DNA of 64,000 nt, taken from assembly GCA_023435225.1 (NCBI GenBank), contig JAEYRX010000096.1, forward strand, positions 1-64,000, in the 5' to 3' direction. Made by a program: the position numbers and the translations under genes. Under the pieces are notes generated by a model that worked only from the letters and a program-made list of their open reading frames with translations, had not been told where the DNA came from and ran no database searches. This document shows, one piece after another, positions 1 through 8,493 of the stretch (its first letter is position 1; every line of letters starts with the position of its first letter). Source of the stretch: Bacillota bacterium (GTDB lineage: Bacteria > Bacillota > UBA4882 > UBA8346).

Positions 1-125
1 AATATATTGAGATTTATTATAATCGAAAGCGGCGTCATTCTGCAATCGATAGTATGAGCCCGGAATTTTATGAAAATCAAAGATTATGCGCTTAATTTTG
101 TGTCTAATTAACCGGGGGAAGACCA
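1..125 (+). mobile_element. Right end of an IS3-family insertion sequence
   Basis: The first 125 bases look like the 3' end of an IS3-type element: the last residues of the transposase, then a short tail ending near 125 in a run reading TGTCTAATTAACCGGGGG followed by AAGACCA, which resembles IS3-group terminal repeats (a TGTCTA core, a G-run and a terminal CA). The next base begins gcvPA coding sequence in mid-gene. The rest of the element lies outside the window, so its target duplication cannot be checked. Confidence 0.7.
3..95 (+). CDS. IS3-family transposase (OrfB/rve), C-terminal fragment cut by the window edge
   Basis: The reading frame from base 3 to the TAA at 93-95 encodes 30 residues beginning YIEIYYNRKRRHSAIDSMSP. 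This is the conserved end of the integrase (rve) domain of IS3/IS150-type transposases, where the pattern IxxYNxxRxHSxxxxxSP follows the last catalytic glutamate. The DDE residues lie upstream of the window. The protein would cut and join the insertion sequence ends. Whether the full transposase is intact cannot be seen. Confidence 0.75.
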   Translation, partial: YIEIYYNRKRRHSAIDSMSPEFYENQRLCA

Positions 126-1053
126 CTCTGCTCTAGCGGAAGCTGTAATGCTGGCTATAAAAGAGAAGAAATCTCCCCGGATTTTGATTCCGGAAAATCT
201 TAACCCTCATATATTGCGAGTCTTGAAAACATATACCACCCACCTAAACTTAGAACTTATCCATCTACCTACTCCTAATGGTGTTATTGATATTAACACC
301 TTGGTTGAAGAGTTACAGTCGGAAACTGCCGCAGTCATTATTCAAAACCCCAATTTTCTCGGGCTGTTGGAAAATATACCGGAGTTACTGGAGATAATAA
401 AAATGAAAGACGCCGTTTCCATCTGTTATGCTCTACCGCTTACTTTAGGCCTATTGGAGGCCCCCGGTCATTTAGGCGCTGATATTGTGGTTGGAGAAGG
501 ACAATCTTTGGGACTCCCTCTTTCTTTCGGAGGACCTTATCTTGGTTTAATGGCCGTATCGGAGCGCTTTATGCGTAGAATCCCCGGTCGCCTGGTGGGC
601 GAAACAATAGATAACAATGGTAAAAGGGCTTTCGTCTTAACGCTCCAAACCCGTGAACAACATATCAGGCGTGAAAAAGCCACCTCCAACATTTGCTCCA
701 ATCAAGCTTTATGTGCTCTTTCAGCCGCAATCTATCTTTCGGTTATCGGACCGGAAGGATTGGTTGCGATCGGCCAACGCGCTTTCGATAATGCGCATTA
801 TTTGTATAATGAATTGCTTAACATCGGTCTAAAACCATTATTTAACGCCCCATTTTTTATGGAATTTGCCATGAAGACACCTATCAAGTCCGGCGACTTA
901 ATTGAGCAATTATTGAAAAAGGGGTTATTAGCAGGATTTGATTTAGCAAAGACCAATCCTAAGTTTGAAAATTCTATTTTATTCTGTGCCACTGAAATCT
1001 TTTCCAAAGAACAACTGGACCGGTTTGTGGCGGAATTGAGGTGCTTATTATGA
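126..1053 (+). pseudogene. gcvPA: Glycine dehydrogenase (decarboxylating) subunit 1, 5'-truncated by the insertion sequence
   Basis: GcvPA with GcvPB forms the P-protein of the glycine cleavage system, which decarboxylates glycine and passes the aminomethyl group to the lipoyl H-protein. The visible part matches the C-terminal two thirds, including a VVGEGQSLGLPLSFGGPYLG stretch and the REQHIRREKATSNICSNQAL motif. Homologous coding starts at about 127 with SALAEAVMLA, a segment that lies near residue 130-140 in normal proteins of about 445 residues. An in-frame TAA at 109-111 inside the insertion sequence blocks a longer product. An ATG at 148 could give 301 residues, but without the N-terminal third this is unlikely to be active. 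The stop overlaps the gcvPB start as ATGA. Confidence 0.75.
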
Positions 1054-2516
1054 GTGAGATTCAATTGATTTTTGAAAAAAATCTCCCCGGAAGACGAGCT
1101 TGGTTACTTCCAGTTTCTGATGTTCCGATTACTTCCGTAATTAATTCAATTCCGGAAAAGCAACTACGTCAAACTCCTCCAAACTTTCCGGAACTGGCTG
1201 AAATTGATGTTGTCCGTCACTACACTAACCTCTCAAACAGAAATCATGGTGTTGATTCCGGTTTTTATCCTTTAGGCTCATGTACCATGAAATATAATCC
1301 TAAAGTAAATGAAAATTTAGCCGCATTACCGAATTTTACTAATATTCACCCATATTATCCGGAACAATTAACTCAAGGTTCTTTACAGATTATGGCTGAC
1401 CTGGAGGAGTCTTTGGCTGAAATTACCGGAATGAACGCTTTTACTTTACAACCGGCTGCCGGAGCTCACGGTGAATTAACCGCTATGTTTATCATTAAAG
1501 CTTACCACCGTTCCCACAGCAAATCCCAACGGACCAAAGTACTAATACCCACCTCGGCTCATGGCACCAATCCGGCCAGCGCCGTTATGGCCGGTTTTGA
1601 AACCATATCAGTAAACTGTAATCAAGACGGGTTAGTAGATTTGGAACACTTAAAATCTCTGCTTAATCCGGAGATAGCCGCATTAATGCTGACTAATCCT
1701 AATACATTGGGGCTTTTTGAGAGAGATATAACCGAGATTGCCAATCTTGTTCACCAGACAGGAGGATTAATGTATTATGATGGAGCCAATCTCAATGCCG
1801 TTATGGGCCTAACCCGTCCCGGAGATATGGGTTTTGATCTCATTCATTTAAACCTCCATAAAACTTTTGCCACACCCCATGGAGGTGGTGGACCTGGAGC
1901 CGGCCCGGTTGGAGTTAAAAGCTTTTTATCTGAGTTCCTACCGGTACCGGTGATTACCAAAGAGAACGACCGACTTTGGCTTGATTATAATCGACCGCAG
2001 ACTATTGGGAAAGTTCATGGTTTTTATGGTAATTTTATAGTTTTATTAAAAGCCTTAATCTATATTAGAGCGCTGGGTCCATCCGGATTGACCCAAGTAA
2101 GCTGCGACGCTGTTTTAAATGCAAACTATTTAAAAGAATTGCTAAAAAAATATTATCCGTTGGCGTACGATCGCCCTTGTATGCATGAATTTGTTCTTTC
2201 AATCAATAATTTAAAATCCACTAAAATACGGGCTCTTGATATAGCTAAAAGATTATTGGATTTTGGGATCCACCCTCCAACTATCTATTTCCCTTTAATT
2301 GTTGAAGAAGCAATGATGATTGAACCAACTGAAACCGAAGGCATCCAAGTACTTGAACAATTCGTAGAAACAATGGCGCAAATTCACCAAGAATCATTAA
2401 TTTCTCCTGATATTGTGGCCACTGCTCCCCATAATACCGTTGTTTCAAGAGTTGATGAGGCCTTGGCAGCCAGATCTCCAAAATTACGATGGTATCCATC
2501 AAATAATAGTAGGTAA
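1050..2516 (+). CDS. gcvPB: Glycine dehydrogenase (decarboxylating) subunit 2
   Basis: This is the PLP-binding half of the glycine cleavage P-protein, which forms the Schiff base with glycine and decarboxylates it. It is about 488 residues, normal for the family. The motif HLNLHKTFATPHGGGGPGAG holds the PLP lysine, and the GVDSGFYPLGSCTMKYNPK and AHGTNPASA segments are typical. The ATG at 1050 is preferred to the one at 1041 because it overlaps the gcvPA stop as ATGA and has GAGGTG eight bases upstream. The gene is intact, but its partner subunit is broken by the insertion sequence, so the P-protein is probably non-functional unless gcvPA exists elsewhere. A terminator follows. Confidence 0.93.
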   Translation: MSEIQLIFEKNLPGRRAWLLPVSDVPITSVINSIPEKQLRQTPPNFPELAEIDVVRHYTNLSNRNHGVDSGFYPLGSCTMKYNPKVNENLAALPNFTNIHPYYPEQLTQGSLQIMADLEESLAEITGMNAFTLQPAAGAHGELTAMFIIKAYHRSHSKSQRTKVLIPTSAHGTNPASAVMAGFETISVNCNQDGLVDLEHLKSLLNPEIAALMLTNPNTLGLFERDITEIANLVHQTGGLMYYDGANLNAVMGLTRPGDMGFDLIHLNLHKTFATPHGGGGPGAGPVGVKSFLSEFLPVPVITKENDRLWLDYNRPQTIGKVHGFYGNFIVLLKALIYIRALGPSGLTQVSCDAVLNANYLKELLKKYYPLAYDRPCMHEFVLSINNLKSTKIRALDIAKRLLDFGIHPPTIYFPLIVEEAMMIEPTETEGIQVLEQFVETMAQIHQESLISPDIVATAPHNTVVSRVDEALAARSPKLRWYPSNNSR

Positions 2517-2572
2517 ATCCCAATCAGTTCATAAAATTTGAATAATTTTGAATAATATGAAGCTTATTCTTA

Positions 2573-2599
2573 AGAGGCAACTTAATTGCCTCTTTTTTT
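2573..2599 (+). terminator. Rho-independent terminator after gcvPB
   Basis: An 8-bp stem, AGAGGCAA pairing with TTGCCTCT, is followed by a run of seven T. It lies about 55 bases after the gcvPB stop. Confidence 0.85.
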
Positions 2600-2981
2600 C
2601 ATCCAAGTTAGCATTCGCTTACCGCTCGCCTATATATCCTAGCAGGCTTTAGGGACATGTGTATTTTAAAGATTTAATTCAACTTATATGGAACGTTGTG
2701 AACCTGCGGAGGGAACACAATTTATAATTGAACTTTACATGCAACTTGGTATAACCCTCCATTTTTATTCTAAAATTATTTCACATGAAACACTACACTA
2801 AGCTTGGATTTCTTATTATTACGTATAATATCAATTAAAATAACCAATACTCTTTTAGTAGTACCACAGATAATCCTATTGACGCCTCTTGGAAATTGGT
2901 GTGAAACAACCTAGAAATGTGAAAGTCGGTACATTAATAGTTTGTCATTAAAGGAGTTAATCATATCGGGAGGTTTTAAAC
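2600..2981. other. Intergenic region with no recognised gene
   Basis: About 380 bases without a supported coding frame. A weak terminator-like pair GGAGGG (2708-2713) and CCCTCC (2755-2760) precedes a short T-run, so a small transcript is possible but unproven. A run reading CATATAAGTTGAATTA on the minus strand near 2677-2692 resembles short runs near 30,690, 30,730 and 45,625. The final bases hold the ribosome site CGGGAGG of the next gene. Confidence 0.4.
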
Positions 2982-3749
2982 ATGATCATAAACAAATATT
3001 GGTTGATAATATTTTTGTTAATTACTTTTCTGTGTTTATCCATTACTTCAATTTGGGCAGCCCAGTCATCTCAATCAAACTTCCATTCATATCCGATAAT
3101 TTTTGATGAAGCGCAGATTCGTTTAGAATTACTTAAAAGCTTTATCAAACATAATAACTCAAGTTTAAATGAGGCTGAAATACGGACTTTATCCAGTTGT
3201 ATAATCTCCGAAGCTAATACCTGCGGCTTTGATCCGTTTCTGATTTCCAGTATAATTGCAGCCGAATCATCTTTTTATCCCAATGCCGTATCTCCTTGTA
3301 AAGCATTAGGCCTAATGCAACTAACTTCATGTGTATATGAGCCAATGCATATTAAAGATCCTTTCAATATTAAAGAAAACATTTATGGTGGTACCCGCTT
3401 TCTTAAATACTTAAAAGGAAGGTTCTCGGATTTAAACCTAATATTAGCAGCTTATAACGCCGGGCCTACTAGAGTTGCCAGACTCGGAAGAATACCGGAA
3501 ATTAAAGAGACAATTTTATATGTAAAAAAAGTAAATCGACTTCTCGGCCGTCTCCAGCAGCAAATGAATACTACTTTACAGAATTTAATCACGAGTTCTA
3601 CTTTATGTCCAATAATGATTACCATATCAAATCAAAAGCTACTAAAGAAAATAAGTACTCTTTGCAGTAATGTGAATTCATCACAATCCTGTAACCAAGT
3701 TTTTCTTTGCGATGCTGATCGCTCTTTGCGTTTTCTCTTCCTTACATAA
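2982..3749 (+). CDS. Exported lytic transglycosylase (SLT/GEWL fold)
   Basis: A peptidoglycan-cleaving lytic transglycosylase of 255 residues. Residues 1-26 form a signal peptide or membrane anchor ending WAAQS, so the enzyme acts outside the cytoplasmic membrane. The SLT domain covers about residues 70-185: SSIIAAESSFYPNA holds the catalytic glutamate, followed by ALGLMQL and AAYNAGPTRV, the three classic family motifs. The C-terminal 70 residues carry four cysteines and match nothing I recognise. The ribosome site CGGGAGG lies about nine bases upstream. It stands alone, with a sigma-A promoter for glnR downstream. A role in wall turnover is likely; the exact target is unknown. Confidence 0.85.
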   Translation: MIINKYWLIIFLLITFLCLSITSIWAAQSSQSNFHSYPIIFDEAQIRLELLKSFIKHNNSSLNEAEIRTLSSCIISEANTCGFDPFLISSIIAAESSFYPNAVSPCKALGLMQLTSCVYEPMHIKDPFNIKENIYGGTRFLKYLKGRFSDLNLILAAYNAGPTRVARLGRIPEIKETILYVKKVNRLLGRLQQQMNTTLQNLITSSTLCPIMITISNQKLLKKISTLCSNVNSSQSCNQVFLCDADRSLRFLFLT

Positions 3750-3788
3750 AATCAGAACTGTCTTAAAATTCCACAAAATGGTTATTTG

Positions 3789-3817
3789 TTGACATTTCTT
3801 TAACATTCACGTATACT
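3789..3817 (+). promoter_or_regulatory. Sigma-A-type promoter for glnR-glnA
   Basis: TTGACA at 3789-3794, a 17-base spacer, then TATACT at 3812-3817. It lies about 75-85 bases upstream of glnR and is the only good promoter seen for the glnRA pair. GlnR usually represses its own operon; no convincing GlnR box was found at this site. Confidence 0.75.
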
Positions 3818-3901
3818 TAATAAATAACCGCTACCACTTTTTTAATTTTTTGAAATAAGAGAGAATTTAATAAATCTCTTGAAATCAAGGTGAGTTCCAA
3901 A

Positions 3902-4285
3902 TTGTCTAACAATGAATCAATATATCCGATAAGTGTGGTCATGAGCATGACGAATTTAACTGCTCGTCAAATTCGTTATTATGAATCTCATGAACTAATT
4001 AAACCTGCCCGTTCAAAGGGGAACCAAAGACTTTATACTCCGCAAGATGTTGAAAACCTTCTTTTGATAAAGAGTCTGTTAGAGAAGGGGTTAAATCTCG
4101 ATGGAGTTAAAGCAGTTATTAACGGTAATAAAACAACCGATGGAGTTACCGCTCCGGTTCAACCTACTCAAGCTAAACCTACAGTTTTTAATCCACAAAG
4201 ACCGGATATTCCAAAATTGACTTCATTATATCCGGTTAATAATCAAGAAGCTTTAAATAATTGGTTAAGGCATAAACGAAAATGA
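3902..4285 (+). CDS. glnR: MerR-family transcriptional regulator, GlnR type
   Basis: A DNA-binding regulator that in Firmicutes represses glutamine synthetase and other nitrogen genes when glutamine is plentiful. The MerR helix-turn-helix is clear: TNLTARQIRYYESHELIKPA then GNQRLYTPQDVENLLLI. The C-terminal tail is short and ends in a basic stretch, as in GlnR, where the tail senses feedback-inhibited GlnA. The TTG at 3902 is preferred because AAGGTGAG lies seven bases upstream; a GTG at 3890, four codons earlier, has no ribosome site. The stop overlaps an ATG of glnA as ATGA. The order glnR-glnA is the classic Firmicutes arrangement. Confidence 0.85.
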   Translation: MSNNESIYPISVVMSMTNLTARQIRYYESHELIKPARSKGNQRLYTPQDVENLLLIKSLLEKGLNLDGVKAVINGNKTTDGVTAPVQPTQAKPTVFNPQRPDIPKLTSLYPVNNQEALNNWLRHKRK

Positions 4286-4296
4286 AGGTGAACCAG

Positions 4297-5619
4297 ATGA
4301 CAAAAGAAGCAATTCTGCAAAAATGTAAAGAATTAGATGTTCGCTTTATTCGTATGCAATTTACCGATATTTTAGGAGTAGTCAAAAATATCGCCATTCC
4401 TATAAGCCAATTTCCCCGGGCTCTCGAAAATGATATTATGTTTGATGGCTCATCCATTGAAGGTTTTACTAGAGTTGAAGAATCCGATATGATTCTAAAA
4501 CCTGATCTGAATACATTTGCAATATTTCCCTGGCGACCCAAAGAAGGGGCTGTTGCCAGGGTAATTTGCGATATATATACTCCTGATCTTGAACCATTTA
4601 AAGGAGATCCCCGTTACATTCTGAAAAAAACCATAAACGAAGCTAAAAATATGGGGTTTTCAATTAATGCCGGCCCGGAATGTGAATTTTTCTTATTTAA
4701 ATCAAATGAAAACGGCACTCCGACAACCGTAACTCACGATAAAGGCGGCTATTTTGACCTTTCTCCCAATGATCTCGGAGAAGATGCCCGGCGGGCAATT
4801 GTTGTAACCCTTGAAGAAATGGGATTCGAAATAGAAGCCTCCCATCATGAAGTTTCTCCCGGCCAGCACGAAATCGATTTTAAATACTCAGATCCGTTAA
4901 CTACTGCCGATAGAGTGACTACTTTAAAGTTTGTGACCCGGATTATCGCCCAACGTCACAATTTACATGCAACATTTATGCCAAAACCAATATTCGGAAT
5001 TAACGGTTCAGGTATGCATATCCATTTATCAGCCTTTAAAGACAATCAAAACGTCTTCTATGATCCAAATGCCAAAAATGAATTAAGCCAGACTGCTTTA
5101 CACTTTATCGGTGGTATTTTAAAACATGCGAAAGGAATAACCGCTATTACCAACCCGTTGGTTAATTCATATAAACGCTTAATCCCAGGTTATGAAGCGC
5201 CGGTCTATCAATCATGGTCCGCTTCAAATAGGAGCGCCCTTATCCGTGTTCCGGCGGCTCGTGAAGATAATACCAGGATTGAGTTTCGTAGTCCCGATCC
5301 CTGTTGTAATCCTTATTTAGCATTTAGCTTAATAATAAAAGCAGGCCTAGATGGCATTATAAATAAAATCAATCCCGGTGCTCCAATTCAAAAAAATGTT
5401 TTTCAAATGTCGCCAGTTGAACGCTCGTTGGAAAATATTACTGCTTTGCCCGATTCTCTATATGAAGCTTTGGTAGAGATGGAGAAAGATCCTCTATGTT
5501 TGGAGACATTAGGTGAGCATATTTTTTATCGTTTCTTAGAAGCAAAGTCCATCGAATGGGAAGTCTATCGAAGTCAAATTCACCAATGGGAACTCGATCA
5601 ATATCTCGGCGTTTTTTAA
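4297..5619 (+). CDS. glnA: Glutamine synthetase, type I-alpha
   Basis: Makes glutamine from glutamate, ammonia and ATP, the entry point of nitrogen assimilation. About 440 residues, the length of the Gram-positive GSI-alpha form, which is controlled by feedback and GlnR and lacks the adenylylation site. Visible motifs are MFDGSSIEGF, the metal-binding NAGPECEFFLF, HHEVSPGQHEIDFKY, the ATP-site INGSGMHIHLS, and RIEFRSPDPCCNPYLA. The ATG at 4297 has AAGGTGA five bases upstream; the ATG at 4282 overlaps the glnR stop and would add five residues. Either start is possible. Translation is probably coupled to glnR. A terminator follows directly. Confidence 0.95.
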   Translation: MTKEAILQKCKELDVRFIRMQFTDILGVVKNIAIPISQFPRALENDIMFDGSSIEGFTRVEESDMILKPDLNTFAIFPWRPKEGAVARVICDIYTPDLEPFKGDPRYILKKTINEAKNMGFSINAGPECEFFLFKSNENGTPTTVTHDKGGYFDLSPNDLGEDARRAIVVTLEEMGFEIEASHHEVSPGQHEIDFKYSDPLTTADRVTTLKFVTRIIAQRHNLHATFMPKPIFGINGSGMHIHLSAFKDNQNVFYDPNAKNELSQTALHFIGGILKHAKGITAITNPLVNSYKRLIPGYEAPVYQSWSASNRSALIRVPAAREDNTRIEFRSPDPCCNPYLAFSLIIKAGLDGIINKINPGAPIQKNVFQMSPVERSLENITALPDSLYEALVEMEKDPLCLETLGEHIFYRFLEAKSIEWEVYRSQIHQWELDQYLGVF

Positions 5620-5630
5620 TTAACTATAAT

Positions 5631-5657
5631 AAAACCCCTAAATCATTGGGGGTTTTT
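5631..5657 (+). terminator. Rho-independent terminator after glnA
   Basis: AAAACCCC pairs with GGGGGTTTTT around a short loop and ends in T5, eleven bases after the glnA stop. Confidence 0.85.
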
Positions 5658-5692
5658 AACTTTCAGGGTTAATTATATAAACACATTTTCCC

Positions 5693-5950
5693 TTACATTA
5701 AATTAAAATGTTTTTCTAAATCATATAAAATTTCTTCAGGTTGTCTTCCCTTCGCATTAATTACAAATCCAGCAGAGACTCTAGTCATATCACCGGTTAC
5801 ATTTTCGTCTAACCCGGATAATATATATGCATCAGCAGTCATTCCTTCTTTTAAATCGACTATTTGATATCCATCATTTTGCAAATAAGGTTTTAAATTT
5901 TTGACTCCATCTTCTATAGCTACTGTTCTTTTCAATTCAAACTCCCCCAA
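5693..5950 (-). CDS. UPF0180 (YkuS-like) small protein
   Basis: An 85-residue protein matching the UPF0180/YkuS family of Firmicutes by its pattern: an N-terminal VAIEDGVKNL, a middle DGYQIVDLKE, the conserved SGLDENVTGDMTRVSAGFVI, and a C-terminal PEEILYDLEK helix. The biochemical function of the family is unknown. The gene stands alone between the convergent glnA terminator and the bactofilin gene, with GGGGG just upstream of the ATG as the ribosome site. It is cytoplasmic, with no signal or membrane segment. Confidence 0.75.
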   Translation of the reverse strand: MGEFELKRTVAIEDGVKNLKPYLQNDGYQIVDLKEGMTADAYILSGLDENVTGDMTRVSAGFVINAKGRQPEEILYDLEKHFNLM

Positions 5951-6132
5951 TATAAATCATATTGCTAAGACTTTTACTAAACTACTATTTCCAAAATCCT
6001 ACTTGCTTATACCGTACTAATTAGATTTAAATCACGAATATTCAAACAATATCACTAATTTTTTAGCTGTATATTCCTATTATAGAGCCCTCTAGAAATC
6101 CCAAATTAATAGGTAATGATAAATAAGTAAAT

Positions 6133-6167
6133 AAAAAGTCCTACAGAAACTTCTATAGGACTTTTTT
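6133..6167 (-). terminator. Rho-independent terminator after the bactofilin gene
   Basis: A 10-bp stem, AAAAGTCCTA with TAGGACTTTT, has a T-run on both strands. It lies about 20 bases beyond the bactofilin stop on the minus strand and could also work in the other direction. Confidence 0.8.
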
Positions 6168-6185
6168 CCCTATCTGTTATTAGAT

Positions 6186-6596
6186 TTATGCTGAAGCTTC
6201 CTCCGGAGTATCTACCCGTAGAGCTTTTCCTCTTTCTTTTAGTTCCCCTCGCGGAAGCGGAGCACACATTCCCTGGAGATATGCCCCATCTTCAACTACT
6301 AAAGTAACCATTTTTGAATCGCCGGTAACTCTGGCGGTTGGAGCCAATTCCAGTTTGCCTCTGGCCTCTATTGAACCGTTTACTTCACCGGCAATAATAA
6401 TATTTTTTGCTACAATAGTACCAACAACTCTACCGCTTTCACCAATAATTAAATCTCCACCGATATGCAATTCGCCTTCGTAATAACCATCTATCCGTAA
6501 CGCTCCTCCGGGAGCTTCTAAATTCCCTTTAAAACTACATTCTTTACCAACTAATGTGTCAACTTTGCGAGTAGTGAAGCCTTCATTTTTCTGCAT
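6186..6596 (-). CDS. Bactofilin (polymer-forming cytoskeletal protein)
   Basis: A 136-residue bactofilin. These proteins polymerise without nucleotide into filaments at the membrane and position cell-wall enzymes. The core (about residues 14-105) is a right-handed beta-helix built from repeats with spaced glycines and hydrophobics, seen as GNLEAPGGALRIDGYYEGEL, GGDLIIGESGRVVGTIVAKN and IIIAGEVNGSIEARGKLEL. The gene lies 14 bases after an M23 endopeptidase gene in the same direction. Bactofilin-M23 gene pairs are known from several phyla, where the filament scaffolds the peptidase in cell-shape control. That role is inferred here. Confidence 0.9.
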   Translation of the reverse strand: MQKNEGFTTRKVDTLVGKECSFKGNLEAPGGALRIDGYYEGELHIGGDLIIGESGRVVGTIVAKNIIIAGEVNGSIEARGKLELAPTARVTGDSKMVTLVVEDGAYLQGMCAPLPRGELKERGKALRVDTPEEASA

Positions 6597-6610
6597 AATT
6601 TGCCTCCTCT

Positions 6611-7579
6611 TTAGTTTCTGAAAAAAGATACCGGATTTACTGGATGACCATTTATTCGAACCTCATAATGAAGGTGTGGTCCGGTACTGGTGCCACTGTT
6701 TCCTGAAAGACAGATAACTTGTCCCTTTTTTACTACTTGTCCTACTGAAACTAAGATTCTTGAATTATGAGCATAATATGTTTGATAACCATATCCGTGA
6801 TCTAATACTACTAAATATCCATATCCTCCGGTATATCCGGCTCTTTTTACTCTTCCATCCGCCGCTGCTTTGACTTTAGTTCCATAGGCAGCTCTTAAAT
6901 CTACACCCGTATGGTTTTTATAATAACCTAGCAAAGGATGGTAACGGTTTCCAAACCAAGAGGTAATAAAAGAACTAATCGGCCAAATTGAAGGTGTATG
7001 GTCTAATTTTCTTTCATAAGCTAATAAATCTTCCAATAATTCTTTTTGAGTAGTTGTTTCTTCACTAATAAAACTTTCAATTTGTTCATTATTATTTTGT
7101 AATTCCATTAATGAAGTCTTTATTCCTTTAACATTCTGACTAGAATTTAGTATGTAAGGGTGAGCTCTAATTATCACTCCCCGGCTTGCCTGGGTAGGAA
7201 CCCTTCCGCCTTTCCGTTGGATAGCCCGCCAGGTGGTAAGTATTTTAGCCCTTTCCAACTTTAGACGGCTTAATTCTTCGGCTATTTGATAGCTACGCTT
7301 TAGGGTAGGCTGAACTTCTTTCTGTTCGCTTAATAATTTGGAAATTCGTTGCTTCTTTTCATGAATATCCTGTTTAAACCGGTAGATTTCGCCAATTTGA
7401 GTTGTATATCCGATAAAAATATAGATGTTAAATATTATGATACCGGTAATAACAATGGCTGCCGAAAAAGGTATCCCTACGCTTTTTACTCGTCCGCCGC
7501 AGGAATTAGGGACCAGCATCAAAGTAAATCCTTTTCCGCATTTCTTTTTGATGAATTTGAGCACCCTTTTCAAGCGCAA
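6611..7579 (-). CDS. M23 (LytM-type) peptidoglycan endopeptidase, membrane-anchored
   Basis: A 322-residue envelope protein. Residues 1-35 are basic, then a single membrane segment at about 36-57 (PFSAAIVITGIIIFNIYIFI) places the rest outside. Residues 60-190 are a coiled-coil-like region. Residues 205-320 are an M23 zinc peptidase with intact metal motifs: GNRYHPLLGYYKNHTGVDLRA carries H and D, and HLHYEV carries the last histidine pair. The preceding domain resembles those that position LytM enzymes at the membrane. With the bactofilin gene 14 bases downstream it likely forms a two-gene operon for local wall remodelling. Confidence 0.9.
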   Translation of the reverse strand: MRLKRVLKFIKKKCGKGFTLMLVPNSCGGRVKSVGIPFSAAIVITGIIIFNIYIFIGYTTQIGEIYRFKQDIHEKKQRISKLLSEQKEVQPTLKRSYQIAEELSRLKLERAKILTTWRAIQRKGGRVPTQASRGVIIRAHPYILNSSQNVKGIKTSLMELQNNNEQIESFISEETTTQKELLEDLLAYERKLDHTPSIWPISSFITSWFGNRYHPLLGYYKNHTGVDLRAAYGTKVKAAADGRVKRAGYTGGYGYLVVLDHGYGYQTYYAHNSRILVSVGQVVKKGQVICLSGNSGTSTGPHLHYEVRINGHPVNPVSFFRN

Positions 7580-7838
7580 TCACACCTCCGGAAGGGGTTA
7601 AAACGGGTATAATGCCCGCTACCTCAGTGTTTCATTTTTTAGTGGATATTTATAATTCGACAAAGTTATCGGGATTTCCTGCTAAAATCATAAAAAATGT
7701 TCCTATTACTTCCAAATTCTTTGTCATTCCATTATATCACTAACTGTTTGCTTTGAAAAAGGTTGTTTACCTGCAGCTAATTTGTTATAGCAAATGTAAT
7801 TTTTATACTCATTTGATTGATATCAGTTACATTTAATA

Positions 7839-8342
7839 TCATTTTTTAGCTTTACCAGTTGCTTTTAAGATTGCTTCTTTTTCCTCATCTGATAAAGGAT
7901 AACTGGAAGTTCCTCCTTGGACAGGTTTACAGTAGACTCTCGCTTCCTCCCGCCCAAAAATACTGCTCATCACTACTCCGTCTCCTAATGCATCTAATAA
8001 AGCCAAAGCAAAGCTTTGATCTCCACCTGTGTTTTGAAAAGCTTGAAATCTAACTAAATTCCAATTCTGTAAATGTTTTTCTTCCAATATTTGGTTATTA
8101 ATAATCTGTTCCTCTATTTTTTCTTGTTTTTTAAATACAATATCGGTCTTATCCAATAGTGATAACAATAAATGTTCTAAGTCACTTCCTTCACTGTTTA
8201 TAAGTAAAGTACGATACTTTTTTAATCGTAAATTAGCTCGTAAAAATAATATAAACACTAGAATATTCAAACCAATACTTATTAAACTAATTAATAACAA
8301 ATTTTGTTCCAACCAATTACCAATTTCTCTTATTCCATCCAT
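7839..8342 (-). CDS. DUF4446 family membrane-anchored protein
   Basis: A 167-residue protein with one membrane helix near the N-terminus (about residues 14-36, LLLISLISIGLNILVFILFL), a predicted coiled coil at 40-95, and a conserved C-terminal half, RFQAFQNTGGDQSFALALLD then GDGVVMSSIFGREEARVYCK. This pattern is the DUF4446 family, found in Firmicutes and frequently close to soj-parB, as here. The function is unknown. It sits upstream of larC in the same direction, with 150 bases between. Confidence 0.75.
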   Translation of the reverse strand: MDGIREIGNWLEQNLLLISLISIGLNILVFILFLRANLRLKKYRTLLINSEGSDLEHLLLSLLDKTDIVFKKQEKIEEQIINNQILEEKHLQNWNLVRFQAFQNTGGDQSFALALLDALGDGVVMSSIFGREEARVYCKPVQGGTSSYPLSDEEKEAILKATGKAKK

Positions 8343-8493
8343 TGATGCAACACCTTTCCCATGTTAATAGCTTTCGCGACCATATTACATACCACTTGGA
8401 TAGATGTCGCGATAAATCAAGGAATTATACCAACAAAAGTTCGTTTTAAGATTTTTCCTGGTTTAATATATATTGCTATTATTCTGCATGAGA

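Noticed and set aside
2777..2792. parS-like TATTTCACATGAAACA
   Set aside because: It has two mismatches to parS, including one in the central CACGTG, and is not a perfect palindrome; it may be chance.
3759..3775. Possible GlnR operator TGTCTTAAAATTCCACA
   Set aside because: The TGT and ACA ends fit, but three inner positions break the consensus and it lies far upstream of the -35; not convincing.
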